64,000 bases of DNA, from assembly GCA_015501055.1 (NCBI GenBank), contig JADNYV010000078.1, positions 62,001 to 126,000 on the forward strand, given 5' to 3'. Source of the DNA: Mucidula mucida. Its lineage: Eukaryota; Basidiomycota; Agaricomycetes; Agaricales; Physalacriaceae. Below the pieces are notes generated by a model, which was not told the origin of the DNA, ran no database searches, and saw only the letters and a list, made by a program, of their open reading frames with translations. Below are positions 35,966 to 45,781 of this stretch, one piece after another. The translations under genes were made by a program, and so were the position numbers. Within the stretch, counting starts at the first letter, position 1. Each line of letters begins with the position of its first letter.

Positions 35966-38523
35966 ATGAAGAAGCTATTTTCGAGGGATAAGGACAAACC
36001 GAAGCCAGCGACAAGAGGGATCGAGGCGAGATCGATGCTATCGACGTTCCAGAAGGTCTGCTAACTTTCCGGTGTCATATAGGATGCCCCGCCGCTGCCC
36101 TCAACAACGACGCCCATCCATCAGCAACATGCCGTCTACCGCGAGCACGACGACGAGCGCTGGGAGGTTGTCGAGAACGGCGACTTGCCAAACCCACATG
36201 CGGCCATGATCCCGTCCAGAACATCATCGCTCACGTCGCTGCCTCCAGGCGCCGGTCCACCCATTCCTAGTCCACGCTCGCCTTCCCCGTTTAAGCAGCC
36301 TCGCGAACCGTACCCGCCGCCCCCGCCGCCCTCAAACCAGCTCAAGAAGAAGGCTCCGGTGCCAGGCACAATTCTCCGTGCCCTGGAGCCCCATAACGCA
36401 GAACTAGTTGCACCTGTACACCATCATCGTAAGGATTCATCCGACGTTGGTCATCGCGACAAGGAGGGCGCCAAGAAAGGGTTCTGGGCGAGAGAGACTC
36501 GGGACAGAGACATCGCCAACCTTAGAGAAAAGGACCCTCATGTTGAATTCTGGCGGGACGTTAGCGAGGATGGTATGCCCTCTTTGACGAGGCAGATAGG
36601 TCTGCATACACCATTATGACATGACGCATCAACTCATTCTTCGTATAGGATACCTAACCGCCACCAGCTCGGAAAATTGGAGTATGGTATTGGAGGTGTG
36701 TGAACGCTCCTCGGCAAACGAGGCGAACGCCAAAGAAGCCGTGAGGGCGCTACGGAGAGAGTTCAAGTAAGTGCCGGATCGTTCTTTGCGTTTCCCTCTC
36801 TGAGTCTTCTATTAGATATGGAGAGCCCACTGGCCAACTATCCGCTGCTAGAGTACGCGAATTTGCTCGTCGACTATTGTACCGCTCACAATGCTGCTAG
36901 TTGTGGGCCATCATGCTACGAAACTCCACGGAAACTTTTATCGGACAGTCTACATCTCGCAAGTTCCTGGATACCCTAGAGGACATCCTTCTATCACCAC
37001 GGACATCGCCTGTTGTGCGGGAGCGTATCATGGATGTTGTTGCAGCGGCAGCCTACGCTAGCGGGAGTAGTGAGTGCGGTCACCAGTCGTCTTGACAATA
37101 TCCTCACCCCACGGGTAGAGAAAGACACTGGATTCCGAGGTCTTTGGAGAAAGATCAAACCGGCGGACAAACCAGAGGAGGGCATCCCCTTCGACACTGA
37201 TGACGCCATGTTCAGTCCCCCAGTTGCCAATCCCCGGCTGTCATATTACGATCCATCCGTACAACATCTTGGTCAGGACACAGCAAATCGCACTGTATGT
37301 CATATTTCTCAGGCCTCGGAGCAAACCTAACGTCCGTTCCAGCCACCTCCCCCGAACCATCAGCATCATCACAAGAAGCGCAAGTCACCCACACGAAACC
37401 GAATCATACCGCCAGAAGAAGATATCAAAAGACTGTTTCAAGAGTGTAAAATTGGGCAGGGCAATGCGAGCTTACTAAGTCAAGCGTTGGTCCTCGCCAA
37501 ACCGGAGGACCTCAAGACGAAGGACGTAATACAGGAATTTTATCTCAAGTGTCGACAATCGCAGGAAATTATTTATGCTCAAATACCTTGGGCGACAGCT
37601 GGGGCGGAGAGGTCGAGGGCTGCCAAAGACCAGCAGAGGAAGAGAACACAATCCAACGCGTCTTTACCGCTTCTGAATTCTCCTCACGGTCAAAGCCCTG
37701 ATCCGAAGGAGTTGACTGTGGAGGAAAACCTTCTCGCGGCGCTTCTGGGTGCTAATGCCGAGATCGTGGAGGCGCTCAAGCAGTACGACGACCTGGAACG
37801 CGTAGGAATGGAACGCGAGGCGGAAGAGCTTAGTCGACGTGACGTGAGGATGGATCCCAGGGTATTATTTGGTTTGTCCAAGTCAATGTTCAGTTGCTCA
37901 TATTGCTTTTAGGAGCGCCAACTCTTGGAGGAGCAGCATCAACTCAGCGACCCTCACGTAGGGATCGGGGGTAGTTCCTCGAGGAGTCCTTCTCCTGCTC
38001 CACGGTCTCGACCGTCATCCATATACAATCTTCATAATCCACAGCCTTCTCTCGCACCGCCTCCCCCCCACGGACCGCGTCCTGCTGGCCAGAGGACACC
38101 TTCACCGTCGCCGAATAATCACGCTCATTACGCATCTTCAGGGGGCCTAAACGACGAGCTAGATTCTCGGTACCGGAAAGACGACGAGCTCGTTGTTCCA
38201 AGTGCGAAAGCTCTCGGAAAGAGAAGGGTTGTCGAGTCCGAGGTGGAAGAACGTGAGTTGTCATTTATTTTGATTATGTGGAGACTGATATCCTCGCTCA
38301 ACAAGAACCATTTGATCCCAACGACTTGTTCTACGAGAAGGACGAGTTCCCATTGGATGAGCGGGCAGAGTACTCGGACTCGGACGATAGTAGGGAGACG
38401 CGGTGGCACCATTCCACGACACATACCAATTTTGTATATGATGCTGCGGCGGAGAGGACGAGACAGAGGATAGAAGAGGGACATCGGCTTCAGACTGTCG
38501 ATGCTGAAGGACTGGTACATTAG
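35966..38523 (+). CDS. VHS-GAT domain trafficking adaptor (Lsb5/GGA-like)
   Basis: This protein is expected at endosomes or the Golgi, where VHS domains bind sorting signals or ubiquitin and GAT domains bind ubiquitin or small GTPases. The basic head starts MKKLFSRDKDKPK. A proline-rich disordered stretch with a PPPPPPS run follows. The VHS domain begins near 36,645 (YLTATSSENWSMVLEVCERSS) and continues through NAKEAVRALRREFKYG and SAARLWAIMLRNSTETF to about 37,060. After a linker, the GAT-like helices cover DIKRLFQECKIGQGNASLLSQAL and QEFYLKCRQSQEIIYAQIPWA, then NLLAALLGANAEIVEALKQYDDLER. The tail has Pro/Ser-rich linker and an acidic DPNDLFYEKDEFPLDE segment, ending at 38,521-38,523. About nine introns are visible. 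The start is the first ATG that fits the basic head. Confidence 0.84.
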
Positions 38524-38776
38524 TTGTAGACACACAGGCGGCACATTACTATGGATTCCAATTCGCTGATCATGAAATAAGCTGGGTGTAGTTCAGGTGC
38601 TGAAATAATGTCCGCAATATGTTAGACATAGTCTCCCGCAGTCAGCCTACGCATAAAGCCAGAAGCAAGTTCCGTTTATGAGTGCAGGCCTTGGGACCAA
38701 AATCGGCGGCGGTGTTTGTTCTTGCTTGGCCAGCTGATTCATGGCATGGGGCTCGCGAACTCTGTGGACACTCTTA

Positions 38777-39029
38777 AGGTAGGGTTCAGACGCAAGCGGG
38801 GACATCACGTGAAGCTGCCCAAAATTCAATCAAAATCTATTGTAAATTTGTAACGCAACCGGGGACCCGAACACTCATCGAGGGATCCAAGCTTGTGTAC
38901 ACCCCAAGGATCCCTTGATGAGTTTTGGTGGCTAACAGCACCCACAGAATTTGTGTTAGTTTTACAATGATTTCTGGCTTTGGCAGATGCCGATCACATG
39001 ATGTCCCCGTTTGCGTCTGAACCCTACCT
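38777..39029. mobile_element. TA-flanked MITE with long inverted repeats
   Basis: The 253-base element starts AGGTAGGGTTCAGACGC and ends with its reverse complement. The inverted repeats run about 35 bases with a few mismatches. The flanking dinucleotide is TA on both sides (38,775-38,776 and 39,030-39,031), as for Tc1/mariner-type insertions. A second, nested palindrome (about 38,874-38,888 with 38,908-38,922, around GGATCC) lies inside. There is no coding capacity. This marks the border between the gene-rich arm and the transposon island. Confidence 0.75.
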
Positions 39030-39086
39030 TAGTCGTGTTGTAGAGGTACCTTTCCTATGTAAAATATGATGATCTGAACAATCTCC

Positions 39087-39191
39087 ATGGAGCTCTGGGA
39101 GCAGATTTTTTATTCTTGATATTTTCAAAATGTGTCTCAGTCTGGCAAGATTTCAGAGAAGACAATGAAAATTCTGCTCCCAGGGCTCCAT
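39087..39191. repeat. Small foldback repeat
   Basis: The first 22-24 bases (ATGGAGCTCTGGGAGCAG and on into T-runs) match the reverse complement of the last 24 with two or three mismatches. This leaves a loop of about 57 bases. No target-site duplication is obvious. It may be a tiny MITE or a remnant of a larger one. Confidence 0.55.
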
Positions 39192-39479
39192 TACCATTCA
39201 AAAAATACTTCATCTGAGCTGTACCCAACATGAATAGGAGTGCTTGTTGGCATTATAGAGAAGTTCTACAAAACAATGCTATGAATTACGATCAGACAAT
39301 CATGTCAGCATGTTTTCCTTTCGCTCTGACGACGTGTCTTGCCTATGTCGTGTCAAATGGGATGGGAACAGCTGGCCAACATCACTATGCACCTCACAAG
39401 GGCGTAAGAGTCACACTCTTAATTTTACAGGCTTCCATCCTCACTCGGGTCAGCAAAAAGGCCCATCTACTGTAGATAA

Positions 39480-42400
39480 GGAAAATAATTCAGATTTCAC
39501 CCCATCAAGGGTAGGCTCATGCGCGCGCTCTTCCCCATCCCCATCTGCTTCCACAATCTCATGGAACAATTGTGTTCTTGCCGGTAACATACATGCCCAA
39601 CACTATGAGAAGTGATTCCAGAACGAGAGAAAGAAGACCAGCCAAATGGAAAACAGTCGGCACAGCTGAAGGACGTGGTCCAGCAGCTGAATAAGAACTA
39701 CATGTCTTAAGGGTAGAGAGAGGGAAGGAATCAGGCTATGTTGTGTTACTTGTTCGTGGACTCAATGAAGCACTGGAGAAAATCATGCAGTTGGAGGAAA
39801 AGATGGATAAAGTGTATGCACACAATATCTGGCTTGTTGCAGAGAATTTAAAACTTTGAAAACACGTTAAACACTTTGCTGAGCAGCTTGAGAGATCTGT
39901 TAATCATGCTGTTGATGATGTGGTGATCCAGTCATTGAAAGAGAAAGGAATCATCACACTGCCATGCGTCTCTGTGTTCTTAATCTTGCAAATCATGGTG
40001 TACTCATGGATCACATTGCTGCAGTTATCTTAGCTGTCTTGGATGCATTTGGAATCTAGCTAAACAGTGCACTGAGTGTGCGGTCCTGTTGTCAAATTAT
40101 AAAGGAAGGTGATATATAGTTTTCCACCAGCCAATAAAACAACCAAATAAGATCAGTTCATAGATTCATTTACCTTACTTTGTGCAGAACTTTTAGGAGG
40201 CAAAATTGTTCATTAATGTATTGAACAAGTGTTCACAATGTGAGGAGTATTAACAGAGAAGAGGATAGCATTGCAAACACCAATCAGTTCAAAAATGCCT
40301 TATCGACCTCAAAAGCTCATTTGAGATACCCTCGGATCAAAGTGATACAGCATGTTCAGTACCCAACTATCATGGCTGGGACAACAGTTTTTACTCTCAA
40401 GCAAGCAATCAGTCACTGTTTCAGCACTTTTCAATAAAGAATGAAAGCAAGAGGCCATGTAAGAGCCAAGATTCACATTGCAGTAAGCTGATATTGATTA
40501 CACCTTCCTAGAATGGACAGAAATTTCAAAGTGTCTTATTTTGACTAATATTCCTCAATTCTGCTTGCTCTAAGACCTTCTCTGTTACCAAAACATGCTG
40601 GCATTTAAGTATATATCAATGAACATCTGTTTTCTACTATGTTGACATGCAGCTACATTTATTGGTTAGTGCCCGGGCCACTGTCTCATTGGCTGATAAC
40701 ATCTCATTAGCTGGTGGAATACTGTACTGGACAGTTTACATACTATGGATCTATTGAATCATGCTGAACATCAGTCTTCTTCATATGAATAAAAGCTCTA
40801 ACTTAACCTCATTGCTTGTATGAATAGACTTTACCATTAATGGTAATGGTACTTCTTACAAGAACCTCAATTACAAGGTTAAGCACATTACCGTCACCAA
40901 TTATCTTGTCGACCCATTCTTACCGGAAGCTAAGCATAAACAGGTCTTGCTTGTAGGGCTTGACAACACATTGAGTCATACAAGTGAGGCTCAGCTTAAC
41001 AAGTGGGAGAACCTCTGATCATATACTCCACAAGACACATAATAACTCATTGCTTGAACGCAAAGATCCTATTAACACCCAAATCTTTTATACTAAGGCA
41101 TATGAGATGCTTAGTGACCACGCTTAGAACTAGAAGAAGACATGTCGTCTCAAAAAAGCAAACCTGGAAATGAGAGGAGAAGCCGTCATCAGATTACTGG
41201 GTGAAGAAGAACTGGTTAAGATGATCATGAGATAAACAATACAGATATTCAATTGATAGATGGAATTGTAGCTTGGGAGGCAACTTCCAAAGCTGACAGG
41301 CAAATATGTTATGCAAAGATTAAGCAGGCAATTATTCTCCATATTGGATGTGAAGCATTTGCAAAGTTTCTACCGAAAGAACAAACTGACGCGCTTTGGG
41401 GAGGATGTGCAATGCACAAAGCTATCAACATGTCAAAAGGTATGTCTTATGTTACAGCTACTTAACTGATCAGTCTTCTAATTTGTTTGAATAGGTGCCT
41501 TTACACATTTTGTGTTAACTTAGCCAGTGCATGAGCATGCAGGGCCTATTTTCTATTTAATAAGAATAATGCAGCGGCTGCGGCTAGCACTGATCCCACT
41601 CTCAAAGCTTGTGTAGAACAGCTGTTTGGACAAGGTGATGTTAAACTTATTGAGTTAATGGGTATGTTACTCAATAATAGTAACAAGAAGATTGATCAAT
41701 AGGATATACATGCAATTTGGTTTAAGTTGCAGATACACATTGGTTGACTTGTTTAATTCCTCAATGTTAGCAATAATTATTATGGAATCCTTAGATATGC
41801 AGCTGCCAAACTTATTTCCCATCTTGCGCTCTATATCAAGTTCCTAACATTTGTTTGCAAGCACAAGAGCTTGGGCCAATAAACACATCTCAAGAAGAAT
41901 ATTTATAACGCTCTCCACTGTACTGCAACACTGGCTGATCTGGTTGTACACTCTATTCGCAGTCTTGTGGCATTCCATACATGTGCATTGTTTGTACAAA
42001 GATTCTCAACCAGCTTGATCTACCTCCCACAAATGACAAGGCCAAGGCGCTCTGTCGAAAGGTTATTGCCGATCCGGAAATCTTATGTGGCTCTGAGGTC
42101 GACTACAAAACGGCAGCACTCAATAAAAAGCAGTAGCAGCAGCCCAATGCAGTTTATGCTGCACTAACAATGTTGTCAAGGTTATCACTAACAATGTTGT
42201 CAAGGTTACCACTTGTTGCAGAATGCGTAAAGTTCAGATTTAAGGGTGTGCTCAAGATGTGGGAGAGGTTCATCAAGGATGAGAGAAGCCAGCAGCAAGT
42301 AAATCTAACTAAGCAATACAAGCTTAATTATCTACTCATGCCTACCAATGATGTGGTGCCGGGAAGCTTAAGAAAGTGAAGCAATGTGCGCCAAATGCAA

Positions 42401-42600
42401 CGATGGAGTTCTCTAATTGTAAAACCCAATAGGGGCTCAATAAACCAAAGGCGTGGGTAAAGAAGACCAGAGCAGAGAATCCATATATATTTAACTACGC
42501 ACGGTTACAGCACGGACCAGCGATGACAGGGGGCAGTCTAAGCGGAAGAGGGTAGAGATTGCAGAGGAAGCCAAAGCTATAGCAACAACATATACTTGAA
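39480..42600 (+). pseudogene. Decayed copy of a multicopy Agaricomycete protein family of unknown function
   Basis: No long frame survives, but scattered pieces in order resemble a large protein family I recall from repeats in many mushroom genomes. These include a CVLNLANHGV-like helix at about 39,970; a DFTINGNGTSYKNLNYKVKHIT block at about 40,835; LGVxxxLxHTSEAQLNKWENL at about 40,960; an ALWGGCAMHKAINMSKG block at about 41,390; a LKACVEQLFGQGDVKLIELMG segment with NNSNKK and a Gln-stop-Asp at about 41,600-41,705; AAAKLISHLALYIKFLT at about 41,800; KALCRKVIADPEILCGSEVDY at about 42,045; and FKGVLKMWERFI then MPTNDVVPGSL..APNATMEF at about 42,240-42,410. Stops and frame changes lie throughout. 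The family is probably carried by a transposon; its biochemistry is unknown to me. Confidence 0.6.
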
Positions 42601-43142
42601 AACACATTAAAGCAAAGGCCCAAGAGATAAGAAACAGAAGGAACTTGATGCATGTGTTCCTATTGAGGATTCACCCGCATTCACAGATCCCACACGCCTG
42701 GAGTCCCTTTGAAACAGTGATTTGAACCTTCAGATTAATTAGCATTGCTCCTAGAAGAAAGAGGTCCTTGGGAAGCCAAAGACAGCATTCCATAGCTCAT
42801 TAACTAATTAACCGAAGAAAGTGGCTGTCATTATAGTAGCAATTAAGTAGAGGCTTGAGTGGGTCAAATCTGGACTTATAAAGGAGTTCTATATGGCTTT
42901 AGACATTAACAGTGATAAGGATAGCGGCAGAGAACAAGAGGAAGAGCTTGAAATGGACATAGAAGATGATGCGGACATTGTTAGCTTTAACAGGTGATTA
43001 AACAGTAGAAATAACTATATGCATCCTAATATTTAGTATATATACTATTATTACTTACTATATCATAGTTTTGAGTGCTTTTGGCGCGTGTCGAGTTGGT
43101 GTTGAAGGCGAAAAGGAGGAAGAGACAGATTTGCCATTGATC
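42601..43142. other. AT-rich stretch before the Ngaro-like element, no gene
   Basis: A short acidic reading (around 42,890-42,990, many Glu/Asp) may be the tail of the decayed upstream family. A short plus-strand frame from 43,071 runs into the A1 repeat and is not credible by itself. Confidence 0.45.
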
Positions 43143-43948
43143 GATGTAAACGCGGATTCCGAGGGTAGGGAGCGTTTTCAGAGGCCTCTGCATACTCCAC
43201 ACCCCTCCTTACCCCTTTACCCAACTTCCTACTCAAGGGAGTTCAATGAGACAGCTTAAATCAAGTCAAACACTCATTTCACTCTAAAGCTGTATCATGT
43301 TCGCTCTCTGCTGCTCCTACTGCAGCCAGCCCACTCTCTGGGCTCTTCCTGGACTTACCCAGCCTGTGTCTGGTGTTGTAGTAACAACAGAGGCCACTCA
43401 CAGGACGCCCTGGGAGGTTTAAGCAAGAGTTCACACACTCTGCCTCTTTGTCTCTTACCATCATCATCTCACAGAGACAAGCAGTTTGTGATTCCTCCAG
43501 TCCTCTTGCTCAGGACTGATGCCATACACCTCTAGAGCACTGTCTGAAGCCGCCTACCCAGCCCAAAACCAGTCCAGACAGGTCCAAAGTGCCCATTTTG
43601 AGGGAATTCTCACTTTTGCTCTCCCAGGCAAGCACCACTCGCTCTACTCGGTCCTCTTGCTCAGGACTGATGTACTGGCACCCTAGAACCCTATTGGAAG
43701 TGTCCGCTCCGGCCCCAGAGCGCTAGCGCTCCCGCTGCTCTCCCTGCTTCCAGTATGTGCCAATGTCTCACATCCAGCTCTTCAGAGCTGATGCCCATTT
43801 TGTGCCCAGATACCCATTCCTTTCCAAAGGACTCCTTCTCAAGGACATTCTGTGGGCTATCTGGTCACAGGTGCGCTCTCTGCACCCTCTCACTCCCTCC
43901 AGCTAACCTGTGTTATCTGGTCACAGTTAGCTCCGCATTTTTGCGTCC
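43143..43948 (+). repeat. A1 repeat, left end of the Ngaro-like element
   Basis: It starts TGTAAACGCGGATTCCGAGGG, usually preceded by TCGA or TTGA. It contains three short hairpins each followed by TGATG (43,500-43,521, 43,651-43,672, 43,776-43,793), a perfect 14-base palindrome GAGCGCTAGCGCTC (43,718-43,731), and a twice-repeated ATCTGGTCACAG. The repeat ends at GCGTCC, where the autonomous copy diverges from the solo units. It probably contains the promoter. Confidence 0.75.
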
Positions 43949-44428
43949 TTTCCCTGTGGCTACACCACACATCCCTCTCCAAGCGGCTCACCACCGCTTA
44001 TCGAGCTCAATACTCCGCTCAGCGTGCTATACCTCCCTGGACTCGGTATCCTCCTTGTACTTCCTTGTCATCGTCGATCTGTGGTACAGCTCAACCTGTG
44101 CTTGCGACCGCGTTCAACACCCGGTTGTACAGCGTGTGCCTGACTCCTACCAAGGAGTGTAAATCAGGGCGCTGATTGATAGATGAGTTCGCTCTCTGAG
44201 TGCGCCGTAACACGTTCGCTCTCTGAGTGTTTGATAGGCTTGGTTAAGGATTGGTCGGTACCCAGCTCAGGCGCCCTCTATTCGCTTACAACCTGGGTGT
44301 TCTCTTTGCGAGGGCATTCGCGTTCTGAGTGTTAGACTGGCCAAAAGGCAGCAAGAGGGCGAGAAGCCTGCGCAAACAGCCTTAGGTGCACATTCTGCTG
44401 ACAACGTTCCTGAACCAGGAAGCGGATC

Positions 44429-45781
44429 ATGTCTGATGTTGACGAGCTCGATGGTATCTCTCGCAATCATTCACCTCCTCACCCCCATTCGCCCTATGAT
44501 CAGGATCCAGACGAGCGCGAAGCGATTCGCTTGCGCGCTGAGCAGCTTCAGGACCTTGTCAAGCGGTTTGCGGATGGGTCTATCAAATCCCAAGGCGAGT
44601 TCTTGCAGCTTGCCCGCAAAACCGGCGCGTCTGCTGGCGAAATGGACGACTATATCGAACAAGTCGCCCAAATCATTGAACAGCGCAAGAAGCCGGACAA
44701 GGCTCCCGAGCACGATAGGACTCCTGAGCGCGATGCTACATTCCAACGAGAGCTGGATGAAGAGGCGCGAAGACGTGCCGTTGAAGAGGCCGCTTGGGCC
44801 GCGTTCGCGGCGCAGCTCAATGCTGCTGCTGCTACAGCGCCAGCCGCGCAGCCCGCTTCAGCCGCCGGACCTGTGGCTGGTCCGTTATCAGCTTTGTTGC
44901 TCTCTAGGCTCCTTGGAGCAGACTCTACTCCGTCCGGCATCTCTGCTTCAGTCCTCGCTGCAGCTCTGCATCTTGCGCAGCTTGCAGCTCCCTCCAACCT
45001 CACTCCTCATATCGAGGAGACTCAGCGCATTCGACGTCTCCTCACTACTGAGAAGGACATCGACGCTATCATCAATGCGTGTCAGATGCAGTCACTCCAT
45101 GATCCATTTGCGCGCTCCTTCTGGCGCTCCATTGTGCTGGAGCAGTATGTGGATTTTGAGAAGCTCTTTGCCTCCATTCACTCTGGCACAAATCAGCAGG
45201 AGGACACCAAGGACTTTGCCGGTGGCTACATCATCATGCGCAAGGACCAGTCCACTGCTCGCCGCACCCTCACCCAAGAGTCCGAGTGGACACGCGTCTT
45301 CGATGCGTATGCCACCGGTGTTGGGCTCATCTACCCTCACCGCAAGGACAAACTCCGCGGTTACCGCGCGCTCATCATTGAGCTGTTTCGCGCTACACCC
45401 TCGAATCCAGTGTTCCCTATTCGCTGTGATAAGGAGACTCGCATTCGCTATGCTAACTCTCCTTTCCATCTCGATGATCGCACTGCGCTCCAGCTTCCTC
45501 TTCTCTCTGAGATGTTGCGCACCTCTGAGGGAGCAAATCCTCGCAAGTGGTCCTCTGACTCTGGCAGCTCACAGTCTGCGACGCGTCGTCGCATTGTTTG
45601 CCAGAATTGGAATCTGGGTAAATGCTCATCTCCGTGCTCTGCAGGCCGTCTTCACGGTTCTTGCAGTGAGTGCGGAGGAAAGCACACAGCCAAGAGCCAA
45701 CCAGCCTGCCTCATCCTCCTCGAAGCCAAACGAGCACTCGCTCGTTCAGGAGCGAGTTCAGGCGGCGCTGATGAAGCCTAA
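44429..45781 (+). CDS. ORF1, gag-like protein of the Ngaro-like element
   Basis: 450 residues. An acidic, helical head (EREAIRLRAEQLQDLVKRFAD) is followed by a coil and an Ala-rich stretch (about residues 130-160). A globular capsid-like region follows (LFASIHSGTNQQEDTKDF, then GLIYPHRKDKLRGYRALIIELF). The C-terminus has a cysteine/histidine cluster (CQNWNLGKCSSPCSAGRLHGSCSECG split by short gaps, then a final CxxC-like pair), probably a nucleic-acid-binding zinc finger. The stop TAA at 45,779 lies inside the start region of the RT frame, giving an 11-base overlap. Translation of the second frame could therefore follow by termination and re-initiation. Confidence 0.75.
   Translation: MSDVDELDGISRNHSPPHPHSPYDQDPDEREAIRLRAEQLQDLVKRFADGSIKSQGEFLQLARKTGASAGEMDDYIEQVAQIIEQRKKPDKAPEHDRTPERDATFQRELDEEARRRAVEEAAWAAFAAQLNAAAATAPAAQPASAAGPVAGPLSALLLSRLLGADSTPSGISASVLAAALHLAQLAAPSNLTPHIEETQRIRRLLTTEKDIDAIINACQMQSLHDPFARSFWRSIVLEQYVDFEKLFASIHSGTNQQEDTKDFAGGYIIMRKDQSTARRTLTQESEWTRVFDAYATGVGLIYPHRKDKLRGYRALIIELFRATPSNPVFPIRCDKETRIRYANSPFHLDDRTALQLPLLSEMLRTSEGANPRKWSSDSGSSQSATRRRIVCQNWNLGKCSSPCSAGRLHGSCSECGGKHTAKSQPACLILLEAKRALARSGASSGGADEA

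Noticed and set aside
38874..38922. GGATCC palindrome as an intrinsic terminator
   Set aside because: It lies inside a MITE in a eukaryotic genome; bacterial-type terminators do not apply.
43279..43467. 62-codon minus-strand frame repeated in four A units
   Set aside because: The units are nearly identical at DNA level, so the conserved frame shows youth, not selection; it is broken in the older copy at 62-63 kb. The 71-77 codon frames near the right end of A are rejected for the same reason.
43512..43540. Hammerhead ribozyme core
   Set aside because: The hairpins are followed by CTGATGC or CTGATGT, not CTGATGA, and no GAAA partner strand is positioned to close the core.
44436..45770. Upstream extension of the RT frame as one 1,030-residue protein
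   Set aside because: It lies entirely over gag in another frame, is Leu/Ser/Arg-rich like a shadow frame, and a good ATG exists at 45,771.
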